64,000 nucleotides of DNA, from assembly GCA_024704765.1 (NCBI GenBank), contig JAKMXF010000111.1:574619-638618 (forward strand). Reading direction: 5' to 3'. Shown here piece by piece: positions 1-11,618 of this stretch (its first letter is position 1; the number at the start of each line of letters is the position of its first letter). The translations under genes and the position numbers were made by a program. The notes beneath the pieces are model-generated. The model worked only from the letters and a program-made list of their open reading frames with translations, searched no databases and was not told the origin of the DNA. Source of the stretch: Oopsacas minuta. Lineage: Eukaryota > Porifera > Hexactinellida > Lyssacinosida > Leucopsacidae.

Positions 1-1616
1 GCGACTACTTGAGTGAGAAACCATTCCAATCTCTAATGTTCCTTGTTAGGGACTGGTACCATCTGGGTGATAATAAATACGGGGACAGTGGAGGAGGAGA
101 ATATTTACAGTCTGTGCTAGAGGTATTTTGATGCCCTCTCCCATCACAACTATTATAATATATATGTATTATAGGTGCATTACGGACAACAGGAAGAACT
201 ATCAGTCACAAGGAAACATATTTATTTCTGTTTTGACGATATTCGTTGTTACCTAATGCCTCACCCCGGTATGAAGGTAGCTGTAGGAGGAAAGGAATTC
301 TCTGGACAGCTGAAACGTAATTTTCTAATAAGATACAAATTCTTGTGTTTATATTTGATATACATATGTAGATATCGATGAGGATTTTGTGGATCATTTG
401 AAACAGCTGATGCCTACTATATTGGATCCGGTTAATCTGGTTGTTAAGAAGATCAGTGGGAATGTTATAACTGGCAAGAAACTAGTGCATTATGTAGAAG
501 TGAGTGTCTTAACTTTGCTGTATTCAATTTCTAACATATCCGTTCACACTTCCCAACCTTTTCCACCCATAGAGCCCAGGTTGCGAACCGTTGCTTAATA
601 TATATTTATTCTATAGAGCTATGTAAAGATATTCCAAGCAGGAGAACTGCCTGAACCTAAGAGCATGCTTGAAGTGAGTAACAGCTGATTATTGTATTTA
701 CTTGTAATTTATCAGTAATTGTATTATTCTAGGCAACAGCAGAAGCTAACCATCTAGCAGCTAAAGACGATTCTTTGGATTCATACAAACGTACAATGGA
801 TGAGGTAATGATACGTGATAGCTTAATTTTATGAATTTCTCACAAGGAATTATTCCTATATAACAGTTTTATCGATATGAAATATTATTAATGACAATGA
901 TTTCGGTCCCGTGAGTTCCACAATCACTGAGTGTGACTATACATCTATCGCAAAATATTTGTGCTATGTATTACTATGATAGAATATTCTTACAGATTTG
1001 TGGTCCAACCACTCCCTTCTTAAATCCTGATGAACTAGCGGTATCACATTCTCAAGCTAAAGAAGATTCCTTAAATGTATTCAAATTGATTAAGAAGATG
1101 GGTGGTAACATTATGAGTGAAAAATACGAACTCTTGTTAGATGAAGAGATAGAGAAATTGTTCTTAGATTATAGCAAGACAAATGATAATAAGAATATAT
1201 TCATGGCAGCAAGGACGCCAGCTGTCTTGACAACAATTGTTGTAATTTGTTATCTCTCATCTGGTGTCGTAGGGCTGATTAGCGGATTCCTAGCTAACCT
1301 TATTCTCATTCTATTGGGAGTAACTCTCTTGCTATTGACTGTATGGGCTGTGTCTAGATACACTGGTCAGTACAGAGACCTAGCATCTATGATAGACAGC
1401 CTTGCTAGTTTTATTTTTGAAGAGGTTTGTTACCATATTTGTTGTAATTCATTTACAGTAAACTTTCAAGCAAAAAATAATCACTTCGTTATATCCTACT
1501 TTAAGAAAACAGGAGTTTACTGTAATATATCATAGGCAATCTACCCTTACTACAAATCTGCTATAACCAGAGGATCTAGAACAATAATGAAGCAGGTTGT
1601 GAAGCAGAGAATATAG
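1..1616 (+). CDS. ATL: Atlastin, 3' part (dynamin-like GTPase of the ER), 5' end outside the window
   Basis: Atlastin fuses ER tubules by GTP hydrolysis. The window enters in the last part of the GTPase domain (PFQSLMFLVRDW) and continues through the three-helix bundle (KHIYFCFDDIRCYLMPHPG), two closely spaced membrane segments after NIFMAARTPAVL, and a C-terminal amphipathic helix ending KQVVKQRI. Exons read in phase: 3-122, 175-316, 372-499, 617-673, 733-804, 996-1424, 1536-1616, all with GT-AG borders. The alignment to animal atlastins is continuous over every join, for example ELPEPKSMLE then ATAEANHLAA. The intron 805-995 is longer than its neighbours and its end (about 904-941) resembles the TA-flanked element family seen at 6814 and 56951. 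The catalytic P-loop lies upstream and cannot be checked. Confidence 0.93.
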
Positions 1617-3213
<1,597 letters not shown>

Positions 3214-3521
3214 CTATGAAACTATTAGTTCTTTCTACGAATTTATTTCTTAGTTTCTTACACAGAATAATCTTATAATTGTTCATTGATAAATAGTTCT
3301 TTTCAGTTTTGGTTTTCCAAAATAATAGAATTTGGTTCTTAATTATTCAGCTAATAATTCAAGTAACACAGATAATAACTGAATATATATTAACATATTC
3401 AATATACGATATGCTCCAGCTATGTCCAGTGGCCATACAATATTGTGACTCTAGACTGAAATAGGCATTTATTTGGAATCTTATAAAGTCAGAAATTTTC
3501 ATATACTTTTATACTATCAAC
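3214..3521. other. Intergenic spacer with probable glutamine synthetase promoter
   Basis: AT-rich spacer. A TATA-like TATAAAG lies about 40 bases before the glutamine synthetase ATG, so it would sit very close to the start codon. No other feature is recognised. Confidence 0.35.
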
Positions 3522-4628
3522 ATGTCAGGATTCGATTCGCGTAGTACGCTTGAAAAATATCTGTCACTCGACCAGAGGGGATTCGTCCAGGTGACTTATA
3601 TATGGATCGACGGGACCATGACTGGGTTACGTTGTAAGACAAAGACAATTGACTTCATCCCCAAATCCCCTGACGATCTCCCGGTATGGGATTACGATGG
3701 TTCTAGCACTATGCAATCAAACGGAACCAATTCAGATATATACATACGCCCTAAGGCTCTGTTCAGTGATCCATTCCGCGGTGACCCAAACAAACTGGTG
3801 TTATGCGAGACCTACACCCATGAGGAAAAGCCTCATCCCACCAATTCTCGTCACATATGCAATATGTACATGAGTAACCCAAAAGTGCAGGCAGCTCACC
3901 CATGGTTCGGTATCGAGCAGGAGTATACCATCATGAATAGGAACGGTCGTCCTTATCAATGGCCTGAAAATGGTTACCCCCCAGCTCAGGGTCCATTTTA
4001 CTGCAGTATTGGTGCTAGTCGTGTGCATGGACGCTCTATACTTGAGGCTCATTACCGTGCCTGTCTGTACGCTGGTGTGAAAATAGCCGGTTCGAATGCG
4101 GAAGTAATGCTCTCTCAGTGGGAGTTCCAGATTGGACCATGTGAGGGTATCGAAATGGGAGATCATCTTTGGGTGGCTCGGTTTTTGCTGGAGCGAGTTG
4201 CGGAGGATTTTGGTTGTGATATTTCCTTCGATCCTAAACCTGTTCAAGGAAATTGGAATGGCTCTGGAGCTCACACAAATTATTCTACCTTGGAAATGAG
4301 AGAGGACGGAGGGTTAGCTAAAATGTACCCAGCGATAGAGAGAATGGGCAAAAACCATGAATGGCACATAAAATATTATGACCCTCACGGGGGTGCTGAC
4401 AACGCACGGCGTCTTACCGGCCTCCACGAAACATCTGACATCCATAGTTTCTCTAGCGGGGTAGCAGATCGTGGCGCGAGCATAAGGATCCCCCGCCATT
4501 GCTCCAAGGACGGTAAAGGTTATTTTGAGGACAGACGACCCTCTGCTAACATGGACCCCTATGTGGTCACCGAGGTAATCGTGCGTACTACGATCCTCAT
4601 GGAAGATCACTCAGGAGTTAAAGTGTAA
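3522..4628 (+). CDS. GLUL: Glutamine synthetase, eukaryotic type (GSII)
   Basis: Makes glutamine from glutamate, ammonia and ATP; forms a decamer. Single exon, 368 aa, matching the animal enzyme. The beta-grasp domain carries WDYDGSST. The catalytic domain shows FGIEQEYT (metal-binding Glu), [14 protein letters not shown] (substrate and ATP loop), then [20 protein letters not shown] and [12 protein letters not shown]. All signature segments are intact. The third-position GC content looks higher than in the neighbouring genes, as expected of a highly expressed gene. No mitochondrial targeting peptide is evident. Confidence 0.98.
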   Translation: MSGFDSRSTLEKYLSLDQRGFVQVTYIWIDGTMTGLRCKTKTIDFIPKSPDDLPVWDYDGSSTMQSNGTNSDIYIRPKALFSDPFRGDPNKLVLCETYTHEEKPHPTNSRHICNMYMSNPKVQAAHPWFGIEQEYTIMNRNGRPYQWPENGYPPAQGPFYCSIGASRVHGRSILEAHYRACLYAGVKIAGSNAEVMLSQWEFQIGPCEGIEMGDHLWVARFLLERVAEDFGCDISFDPKPVQGNWNGSGAHTNYSTLEMREDGGLAKMYPAIERMGKNHEWHIKYYDPHGGADNARRLTGLHETSDIHSFSSGVADRGASIRIPRHCSKDGKGYFEDRRPSANMDPYVVTEVIVRTTILMEDHSGVKV

Positions 4629-4977
4629 CAGACACATTCATAGCTCGTATTATATTTATTTTTTTTCCTTCATTTCTTCAGAGTTATTTTGCAATATAGA
4701 TTCATTTTGGTGTATATTACTTGAGTAGTTCAGTGAATATTATCTCTTGGGATATTTTTTCTTTGGAATTATTAACTCAACAGTCTATACTTTGTTACCA
4801 ATGATCGTGTTGTACACTGCAACAATTCGCACATGTCGTAAAAGTTGTAGAGTAATATTGACCTATGTGTCATAAAATATATTTCGTAACTAGAATTAGC
4901 TAAAGTGATAATTTAATTATCTAGCTGGCATTCTTATTGACGATACGTTTCTGATTAATCAGAAATTAGTACACTTT
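4629..4977. other. Intergenic spacer
   Basis: AT-rich spacer of about 350 bases between glutamine synthetase and the F-box gene. Nothing recognisable. Confidence 0.5.
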
Positions 4978-6477
4978 ATGTCAAAATCTTCTGAGCTCTA
5001 TCCTGTCTCTAAGTTTGCTGGTTTATCCACTAGAGCTCGTCTCTCGTACTTGCTCCCTCTCCTCACAGCTTGTTCCCATGAAGAACTATTGTCTGTACAG
5101 TCAAGCCTCAATCTACTGTTCTTTAGAGAATTCATTCCAGACCTTCCTCCCAACCTATCTCTTTTAATTCTAATTAAACTGACGCTGAAGGATATATTTG
5201 CTTGTATGTTAGTAAGTAAGACATGGTGTGAGGTCATAAATTCAGAGTACTGTACTCCCCTATGGAGACACCATGCAATGCTATTAGCTCCCACATATCA
5301 CCGTAGTTTGTGTGATAACCAGTGGAAGGTAATATGTCGGAATGCTAGACTATTCCAACTCAAATTATGTAAACCAATAAACTATTGTGTAAAACAATTT
5401 GAGGATGATGGTCACTGTCATATTGAAAATGTTAAAGTTTATCAGTTGTTTACTGATGAAAATTATTTGGTTGTACATGGACTTGCTAACTTGAATTTCT
5501 GTTTATACAAGGATGTTGTTCTTGTATGGAAATGGGAGGGTGACCGGGGAGGTTTTAAGTATAAGTTGAACATCTTAGAAGAAATGGATATCGCCAGTTA
5601 TCCTAGTTCAATAGAAACAAAGAATGGTAGTAATATTACAGTCAGCTTTACCTCCAATTTCTTGTTCATACTGCATGTATATATAGAGGTGTTTAACTTA
5701 GATGTTCTCTCTTTCTGTTCTCGGGTGCGGCTACCCTCAATGTCTGAAGTCCTCGGCCTAGACTATTCCCTGAATACTGATCGTTCCCTAAAATTAATAG
5801 CTATTGCATTTTTCGACCGATCTATCTACATCATTGATCCTTCTCATGGAGTTACTATTCACGAAGTTATTATTGAAGATAGATATCCATTTTACTTCTC
5901 ATTCCTCGATGGACCTGACCCTAGATTTTTGATCTATTCAGAAATGGGCTTTCGCTATTTTGATGTTTCTAGCCAATTAGCTCCCAAAATAATTTCTGAT
6001 CTTTTGACAATAGAGCCGACAAACTCACACATTTCGGTTAACATTTCTAAAAATAAGGAAATTGTTGCGATACTAGAAATAGAATTGATAAGCTCAATTC
6101 AAACTCCGAAATTATTCATATTTTCAACCAATTCTTGGAGTCTTCTTTTCCATAGAGAGTTATCCCCCTCGTATAATCACTACAACATTCTAGCTGTGGG
6201 ATCTAGGTATGTAGTCCTGCTAGGCTATAGAGCTAAACTAGAATTCATTATATTTGATTTATTAACATACGAACCTCCTCGCAGTGTTGTGTTCAAGAAT
6301 ATTATAGCTACTCAAGATGTCTACTCTGTAGATTCTGTATGTGTATTGTATATAAACGGATGGTTGAATGGAGAAATATTTGATGAAGTAGAAAATGAAG
6401 GAAAATCAATACCAATATTCCTTGTATATAGTAAATCTATTCAATTTTCTCTAAGTATTCTCTCTTTAAAATATTGA
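4978..6477 (+). CDS. F-box protein with probable beta-propeller-like C-terminus
   Basis: Single exon, 499 aa. An F-box lies at about residues 56-98: LPPNLSLLILIKLTLKDIF, then LVSKTWCEVI and LWRHH, so it should bind SKP1 and act as the substrate receptor of an SCF ubiquitin ligase. The rest is beta-rich with regularly spaced hydrophobic strands but without clear WD motifs, so a divergent propeller is a guess. The substrate is unknown. It ends 50 bases before CHAF1B on the same strand; the close spacing may only reflect the compact genome. I cannot assign it to a named F-box family. Confidence 0.65.
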   Translation: MSKSSELYPVSKFAGLSTRARLSYLLPLLTACSHEELLSVQSSLNLLFFREFIPDLPPNLSLLILIKLTLKDIFACMLVSKTWCEVINSEYCTPLWRHHAMLLAPTYHRSLCDNQWKVICRNARLFQLKLCKPINYCVKQFEDDGHCHIENVKVYQLFTDENYLVVHGLANLNFCLYKDVVLVWKWEGDRGGFKYKLNILEEMDIASYPSSIETKNGSNITVSFTSNFLFILHVYIEVFNLDVLSFCSRVRLPSMSEVLGLDYSLNTDRSLKLIAIAFFDRSIYIIDPSHGVTIHEVIIEDRYPFYFSFLDGPDPRFLIYSEMGFRYFDVSSQLAPKIISDLLTIEPTNSHISVNISKNKEIVAILEIELISSIQTPKLFIFSTNSWSLLFHRELSPSYNHYNILAVGSRYVVLLGYRAKLEFIIFDLLTYEPPRSVVFKNIIATQDVYSVDSVCVLYINGWLNGEIFDEVENEGKSIPIFLVYSKSIQFSLSILSLKY

Positions 6478-6527
6478 ATTATTGAATGCTCATTTGTGTG
6501 TAAATTTAATTATTTGTTTTGATTTGA

Positions 6528-7949
6528 ATGATAGAACAAATGAAGTTCATAACTCCGGAAATAGTCTGGCATAGCAAGGAACCAGTATTTAGTATAGACT
6601 TTAGCGTACAGCCGTATTGCTACCGTCTAGCCTCCGCCGGAGCTGACAAGGATATCAAGATCTGGGACGTATCTCTTGTAGAAGAGAAGATACAGCTAAA
6701 ATATCTATTCAGTCTAACAAGGCATGATAGAGCTGTGAATACTGTCAGGTTCAGTCCTGATGGCCGCTTCTTAGCCTCTGGAGGTAAGTTTAAATATAGC
6801 TCAAATTCGAATACACACAACTCCCGTCATATCAAACACGGATATACCGAAATATCCGCCTATATCGTAGTCTGATATTGTACAAATATGGTCCCAAACC
6901 CCTCAAAGTAACACAAATTACAACCCTTATTGAAGTAATTATCGCGGTCCCGTGAGCTTCAGTATGCCAGGAGTTGACTGTAGTTATTTTATTGTATTTC
7001 TATAGGAGATGATGGATGGATAATTATTTGGAATGTTACCAGTGATGAAGATATTCTCGGAGAGAGCGAAGAGAAAATGAGTGTTCATAAAGTATTGAGG
7101 GGACATCTTGAGGATGTATCTGACCTCAGTTGGTCATTGGATGGTTGTCGCTTAGTCAGCGGATCTGTAGACAACACTGCCATCTTGTGGGATGTGGAGA
7201 GAGGACAAGCATTATTCAGGGTGAGGGAACACAAACATTATGTCCAAGGGGTCGCATTTGATCCGATCAAACAGTACATAGCTACACTGAGTAGTGATCG
7301 TACATTAAAATTCTTGAATCTGCACACTGGTATGACATGTGTGTCATCTGTGAGTAAGGTGACAGCTCCTGACCAATCTCATTTCAAAGCTTTTAAAGAC
7401 GAAACCCTGTCTACTTTCTTCCGTAGACTTTCCTACTCTCCTGACGGGAATATCTTAGTAGTACCATCCGGACAATACAAACAGGACACTGAAAAGACTG
7501 TAGATTGTACATTTATATTCTCGCGGAATTGTCTGACGAAGCCAGTCATGTATTTACCGACCCTAGACAAGCCCTCTGTACTGGTCCGCTTCAATCCTCG
7601 CCTATATAAACTCCTTCCAGATGCAACTCCTATATTCAAACTAGCATACCGAATGATCTATGCGGTTGCTACGCTCTGCACTGTATACCTATACGATACA
7701 CAGAGACTGGAGCCCCTGGCTGTTATCGGACAGATACACTATGCTAATCTCACAGATATGTCATGGTCTAGTGATGGTCGTCTATTAGTAATATCATCTA
7801 CAGATAGTTATTGTACGGTTATTCTCTTTTCTGAGGGAGAATTGGGAGAATTATACGAAATTAAAAAGGCTCAAACACACGGTTCAGGAGAGCAGATCCT
7901 GATTGAGCCTGATACCATATCAAGTGGGGAGATGGATACAATTTATTAA
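6528..7949 (+). CDS. CHAF1B: Chromatin assembly factor 1 subunit B (p60), WD40 protein
   Basis: The WD40 subunit of CAF-1, which deposits H3-H4 behind replication forks. Two exons, 6528-6783 and 7006-7949, joined in phase (ASGG then DDGWIIIWNV). The protein runs ITPEIVWHSKEPVFS, RHDRAVNTVRFSPDGR, LRGHLEDVSDLSW, DNTAILWDV and SFFRRLSYSPDG, matching animal CHAF1B in order. The second ATG (6540, MKFITPE) fits the family N-terminus better than the first. At about 395-399 aa it lacks the low-complexity C-terminal tail of the vertebrate protein. The 222-base intron is long for this window because it holds a TA-flanked mobile element (6814-6980). Confidence 0.92.
6814..6980. mobile_element. Short TA-flanked inverted-end element in CHAF1B intron (pogo/Tc1-like MITE)
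   Basis: Ends resemble CAGTCAACTCC: left CACACAACTCCCG after TA (6812-6813), right GGAGTTGACTG before TA (6981-6982). The inside shares TGGTCCCAAACC and TCAAAGTAACA with the copy at 56951-57097. No coding capacity. The superfamily is inferred from the TA target and end sequence only. Confidence 0.6.
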
Positions 7950-8033
7950 TAAAAGCAACCATTCACACTACAAATTGAATTATTATTTTATTAAACTAAC
8001 AAATAAAAGAGCTCTTACAAATATGATATACGT

Positions 8034-9131
8034 TTATCTTCTTTCCTTCCTTACATGTCCTGGAAAGCGATACTGATGTTTCCCGAGCATTCTATTGCGC
8101 TTAACATAGGCTATCACGTAGCTAATCTGTATTACCAAATTCATTAAGATAGACAACACAATGTACCCTATTAATGATAATCTCTCAGCCATCCTCAGTA
8201 CATTAGTGATAGCATCTTTTAAAGAAGCAATTGTTTGTATGTTTGTTGGAATTTGTATTGAATAGAAATAGTTTGCCCAGCATGGCATGAAGAATAGCTT
8301 AAATATTCCTTTTTCAAAAATAGTGAACATTGATAGGGTTATCAATAGGAATACGGCAGGAATATACGTAATACGAAAGCCCCACTTGTATGTTCTAACC
8401 CGACTCTTCAAGTATTTCTGATCCCTTTGGCTGATTCCTATGTCATTACCTTTTGCTACTAATGCTTTCAAGAGATTTCTACCCGATCTTCTCACTGGTA
8501 TTAATATTTGATATATAATTATGAGATACGCAGTCACTACTCCGAGTATGTATGTTAATTCCACCGAATAGAGTGTGAAAATTATTAGATTTCTCCAGAA
8601 GATCCATTCAAACGATCGTTTAATGCTCTTTATATCAATTTTAGATGTCAGATAAGCAGTGGTGAAGAATTTTGAAAGGATAACAAGCATAGATAAAATA
8701 CTGCTAATTAATATTGCAGTCAAGCCTTCGATTGAGAGACATAGGGGACCGAGAAATACCATACATACCATCGTTTGGGAATTGTACATAGAGCAGTTGG
8801 CTGGGACTATACTGCTGAAGTAATTATTTGCTGCATTTTCTAACATGTGATATTCTATGGATGGAATCAGACTGGTTATTGAGATTAGAAATTCAGAAGA
8901 CAAAATGAGAGCTGAGAGAGAGTACTTAACGTAATGCAACATGGATTCCTTATAACCATTCAGGTTTTCAAGGTCTTTTGCTGATCGACATTTATTTTTC
9001 CAATTAATCGCTTCTTTTGACAGCAAAATAATATTAATAATTTCCAGGAATGATTTTAACACATAAATTGCTAATATGAAGTGATCAACATTTTTACTTA
9101 GCGTGATCTGGGGAATATTCTTGAGGTCCAT
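8034..9131 (-). CDS. Unknown multipass membrane protein
   Basis: Single-exon frame of 365 aa, about seven hydrophobic stretches (near residues 15-35, 68-90, 120-150, 180-215, 255-275, 285-300 and 320-345). A basic loop, IPVRRSGRNLLKALVAKG, sits between the fourth and fifth. The C-terminus is strongly basic (GHVRKERR). I see no DRY, NPxxY or other GPCR signature and do not recognise the family. It faces CHAF1B tail to tail, about 85 bases apart, and starts about 355 bases from SLC37 in divergent orientation. Length and sustained hydrophobic pattern make it a likely real gene. Confidence 0.6.
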   Translation of the reverse strand: MDLKNIPQITLSKNVDHFILAIYVLKSFLEIINIILLSKEAINWKNKCRSAKDLENLNGYKESMLHYVKYSLSALILSSEFLISITSLIPSIEYHMLENAANNYFSSIVPANCSMYNSQTMVCMVFLGPLCLSIEGLTAILISSILSMLVILSKFFTTAYLTSKIDIKSIKRSFEWIFWRNLIIFTLYSVELTYILGVVTAYLIIIYQILIPVRRSGRNLLKALVAKGNDIGISQRDQKYLKSRVRTYKWGFRITYIPAVFLLITLSMFTIFEKGIFKLFFMPCWANYFYSIQIPTNIQTIASLKDAITNVLRMAERLSLIGYIVLSILMNLVIQISYVIAYVKRNRMLGKHQYRFPGHVRKERR

Positions 9132-9486
9132 ATTTCATTTATCTTAGCATACACACTCTCATATTTATACTAAAAGAGCCAGTGATTAGCATTAGTATAA
9201 TATATTTGAAGCAAGGCTTTCTAGGAATGGCAAACTAATTACAAATATTATTTCAATTCGATAGAGTACAAGAATTGTCTTTCAACATCCTGACAAATAC
9301 TGGATTACGTATATGGCAAGTGTAATATGCAAGAATAGAATTGATTTTATTAAATTTAGCATTTAGCTAATGCCAAAATCGATTCTATTATTGTAAATTT
9401 ACCTTACTATGTACTTTGTATGTCTATCACGCTTGATCATATTTACTAATATTGACGGTTTATCCCATAGGAATTTAGTGATTAGA
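9132..9486. other. Divergent intergenic region and probable SLC37 5' UTR
   Basis: Spacer between the minus-strand membrane protein and SLC37. A pyrimidine-AG (TTTATCCCATAG, ending about 9470) just before the preferred SLC37 ATG could be the acceptor of a 5' UTR intron. Otherwise nothing recognisable. Confidence 0.4.
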
Positions 9487-11046
9487 ATGAGTATCCAGCC
9501 AAATACCCACACAATATCATCTGGTGATATTCCTGTAGATACCCCGGATAACTCCATAGGAAGGAGTGCTCCCTTCCTCATTAAATTTCTAGAAGATTAC
9601 GTCTGTATTCCATGTGGTGTAAGTCCTAAAGTTAAAAGGATATTTTATCTTTCCTCAGTTTGGATAATTACATTTATTTGTTACGCATCGTTTCATCTCA
9701 GTCGCAAGCCTACATCCGTTGTTAAGGGGACCCTGAGGCCCAAATGTGTCCAACCCAATATTCCTGTAAACACCTCTAACGGCACTAATGATAGTATTAT
9801 ATGTTTTCCTGGTTGGGCACCATTTGATGGAGATGATGGTAACACCTTGCTTGGTAGTTTAGACTACTCATTCCTATTCAGCTATGCTATCGCTATGTTT
9901 TTCAGTGGGCATATAGGAGATAGAGTACCCCTGAGATATTTCTTAACAGTCGGTATGATCGGTAGTGGTTTGATGGCTTGTCTATTTGGAGCAGGCTACT
10001 TCTTTAATATCCATGTTATTGAGTATTATCTTGCTGTACAGATAGTTGGAGGAATGTTCCAATCGACAGGATGGCCGGGTGTTGTAGCTGTTATGAATCA
10101 TTGGTTCGGGAGAGGATATAGGGGATTCCTATTAGGGATATGGAATGTCCATACTAGTGTAGGTAACATTCTAGGTTCTGTTATACCGGGTATATGGGCT
10201 GATACTGATTGGGGATGGTCGTTCATATCCGCAGGACTAATAATAATCGTCTGTGGGGTACTAGTCTTCCTAACTCTCGTATCCAATCCGGACCAGGTAG
10301 ATCTTCCTCCTCCTACACATAACAAGCCTCCAGAGGATCCTGAAAATGACCTGACCCCCCTAATCAAACCAGCTACATCAACACAAGCTATAGGGTTCTT
10401 TAACGCGTTTCTAATACCAGGAGTACTCGAGTATTCATTCTCTCTTTTCTTTGGGAAGCTAGTAAGCTATACTTTCCTATTCTGGCTGCCGTTATACATA
10501 CAGAACACACAGATAGGAGGCAAGACATATAACGGTATGGTCAGTGCAGATCTGTCCACTGTTTATGACGTAGGAGGTATTATAGGAGGAATTACGGGCG
10601 GTTTATTATCAGATATATTCAATTCACGGTCTATCGTGTGTGTTACTATGTACTATCTAGCTATTCCCTGTCTATTCGCTTATCTAAAATTGGGCTACAT
10701 AAGTCTCCCATTCAATATGGGGCTAATGTGTTTATGTGGTATTCTTGTTAACGGTCCGTACGGTCTCATTACGACTGCAGTTACAGCAGATTTGGGTACA
10801 CATCCATCACTGAGGGATAATACAAACGCTAAAGCAACGGTTACAGCTATTATTGACGGTACAGGCTCTATTGGAGCTGCACTAGGTCCCCTGTTAGCTG
10901 GCTGGGTATCAGGATATGGATGGAATTACGTGTTTTATATACAGATGGGATCTTGCTCATTAGCTGCTATCTTGCTCAGTAGACTTGTTATCAAAGATAT
11001 TATTGAGTTTGCAACATATTTATACAAAAAGTTACTCATTTTCTGA
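9487..11046 (+). CDS. SLC37A2: SLC37-family glucose-6-phosphate/phosphate exchanger (A1/A2-like)
   Basis: ER membrane antiporter of the major facilitator superfamily. Single exon, 519 aa from ATG 9487; an in-frame ATG at 9409 would add 26 residues that do not resemble the family. Diagnostic segments are [69 protein letters not shown] and [15 protein letters not shown], the same order as SLC37A1/A2. Twelve membrane segments are expected, with a hydrophilic central loop rich in Pro, Asp and Glu ([17 protein letters not shown]). The symbol denotes the subgroup, not strict orthology. Confidence 0.9.
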   Translation: MSIQPNTHTISSGDIPVDTPDNSIGRSAPFLIKFLEDYVCIPCGVSPKVKRIFYLSSVWIITFICYASFHLSRKPTSVVKGTLRPKCVQPNIPVNTSNGTNDSIICFPGWAPFDGDDGNTLLGSLDYSFLFSYAIAMFFSGHIGDRVPLRYFLTVGMIGSGLMACLFGAGYFFNIHVIEYYLAVQIVGGMFQSTGWPGVVAVMNHWFGRGYRGFLLGIWNVHTSVGNILGSVIPGIWADTDWGWSFISAGLIIIVCGVLVFLTLVSNPDQVDLPPPTHNKPPEDPENDLTPLIKPATSTQAIGFFNAFLIPGVLEYSFSLFFGKLVSYTFLFWLPLYIQNTQIGGKTYNGMVSADLSTVYDVGGIIGGITGGLLSDIFNSRSIVCVTMYYLAIPCLFAYLKLGYISLPFNMGLMCLCGILVNGPYGLITTAVTADLGTHPSLRDNTNAKATVTAIIDGTGSIGAALGPLLAGWVSGYGWNYVFYIQMGSCSLAAILLSRLVIKDIIEFATYLYKKLLIF

Positions 11047-11618
11047 GACCTGTAAAACTGTAAAAAGTGTAAATTCTCATATATTTTTATTTGTTTATGG
11101 AGTTATTATAATGTGTTTTAATATTTTTGAAGTAGAAGACTACCCGCCATTATTGATAAGCAAATACAATAGTTGCCAGTTATATGAATACCGGGTATAA
11201 GAACCATCCTCTGGAAAACTGTTCTCACATATTCTTCTATCATTTGCATCGGTTATAAGAACATGTTTGCTACTCCCAACCATGTTCTTATAACAAGCAC
11301 AGCCACTGTATTATCTCTGAATCGACAATTTTACTACATTTAATCTAGCGGTAAGAAATGTTAGCTCAGCAAAATATTAATAATATATGATAGTACATTT
11401 GTAATAGTGTAAGCGGTCAAATCTCCTCCTATTGATATGTGTAGACTTTCATCGTTTATACTTTCGATTTAATTATTAGCAAGCAAATACTAATTATATA
11501 CCACTTGCTTATTAATTAATCACAGTTATATATTACACTATTAATTCTGGAATTGAAAACTCTTGTTAGACTAGTGTGTGTGTGTGTGTGTGTGGACTCC
11601 AAACCAAAAGACAAAGAA
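11047..11618. other. Spacer with an inverted repeat and a TG microsatellite
   Basis: A perfect 14-bp inverted repeat (GTTATAAGAACATG, 11252-11265, and its complement at 11281-11294) resembles the end of the short element at 52518-52631. A (TG)n run of about 20 bases at 11575-11594 lies just before the start of the large membrane gene. No gene seen. Confidence 0.6.

Noticed and set aside
4978-7949. One F-box/WD40 gene made of the F-box frame plus the WD40 frame
   Set aside because: The WD40 frame is a complete CHAF1B with its own ATG, and the F-box frame has its own stop; no splice link is needed.
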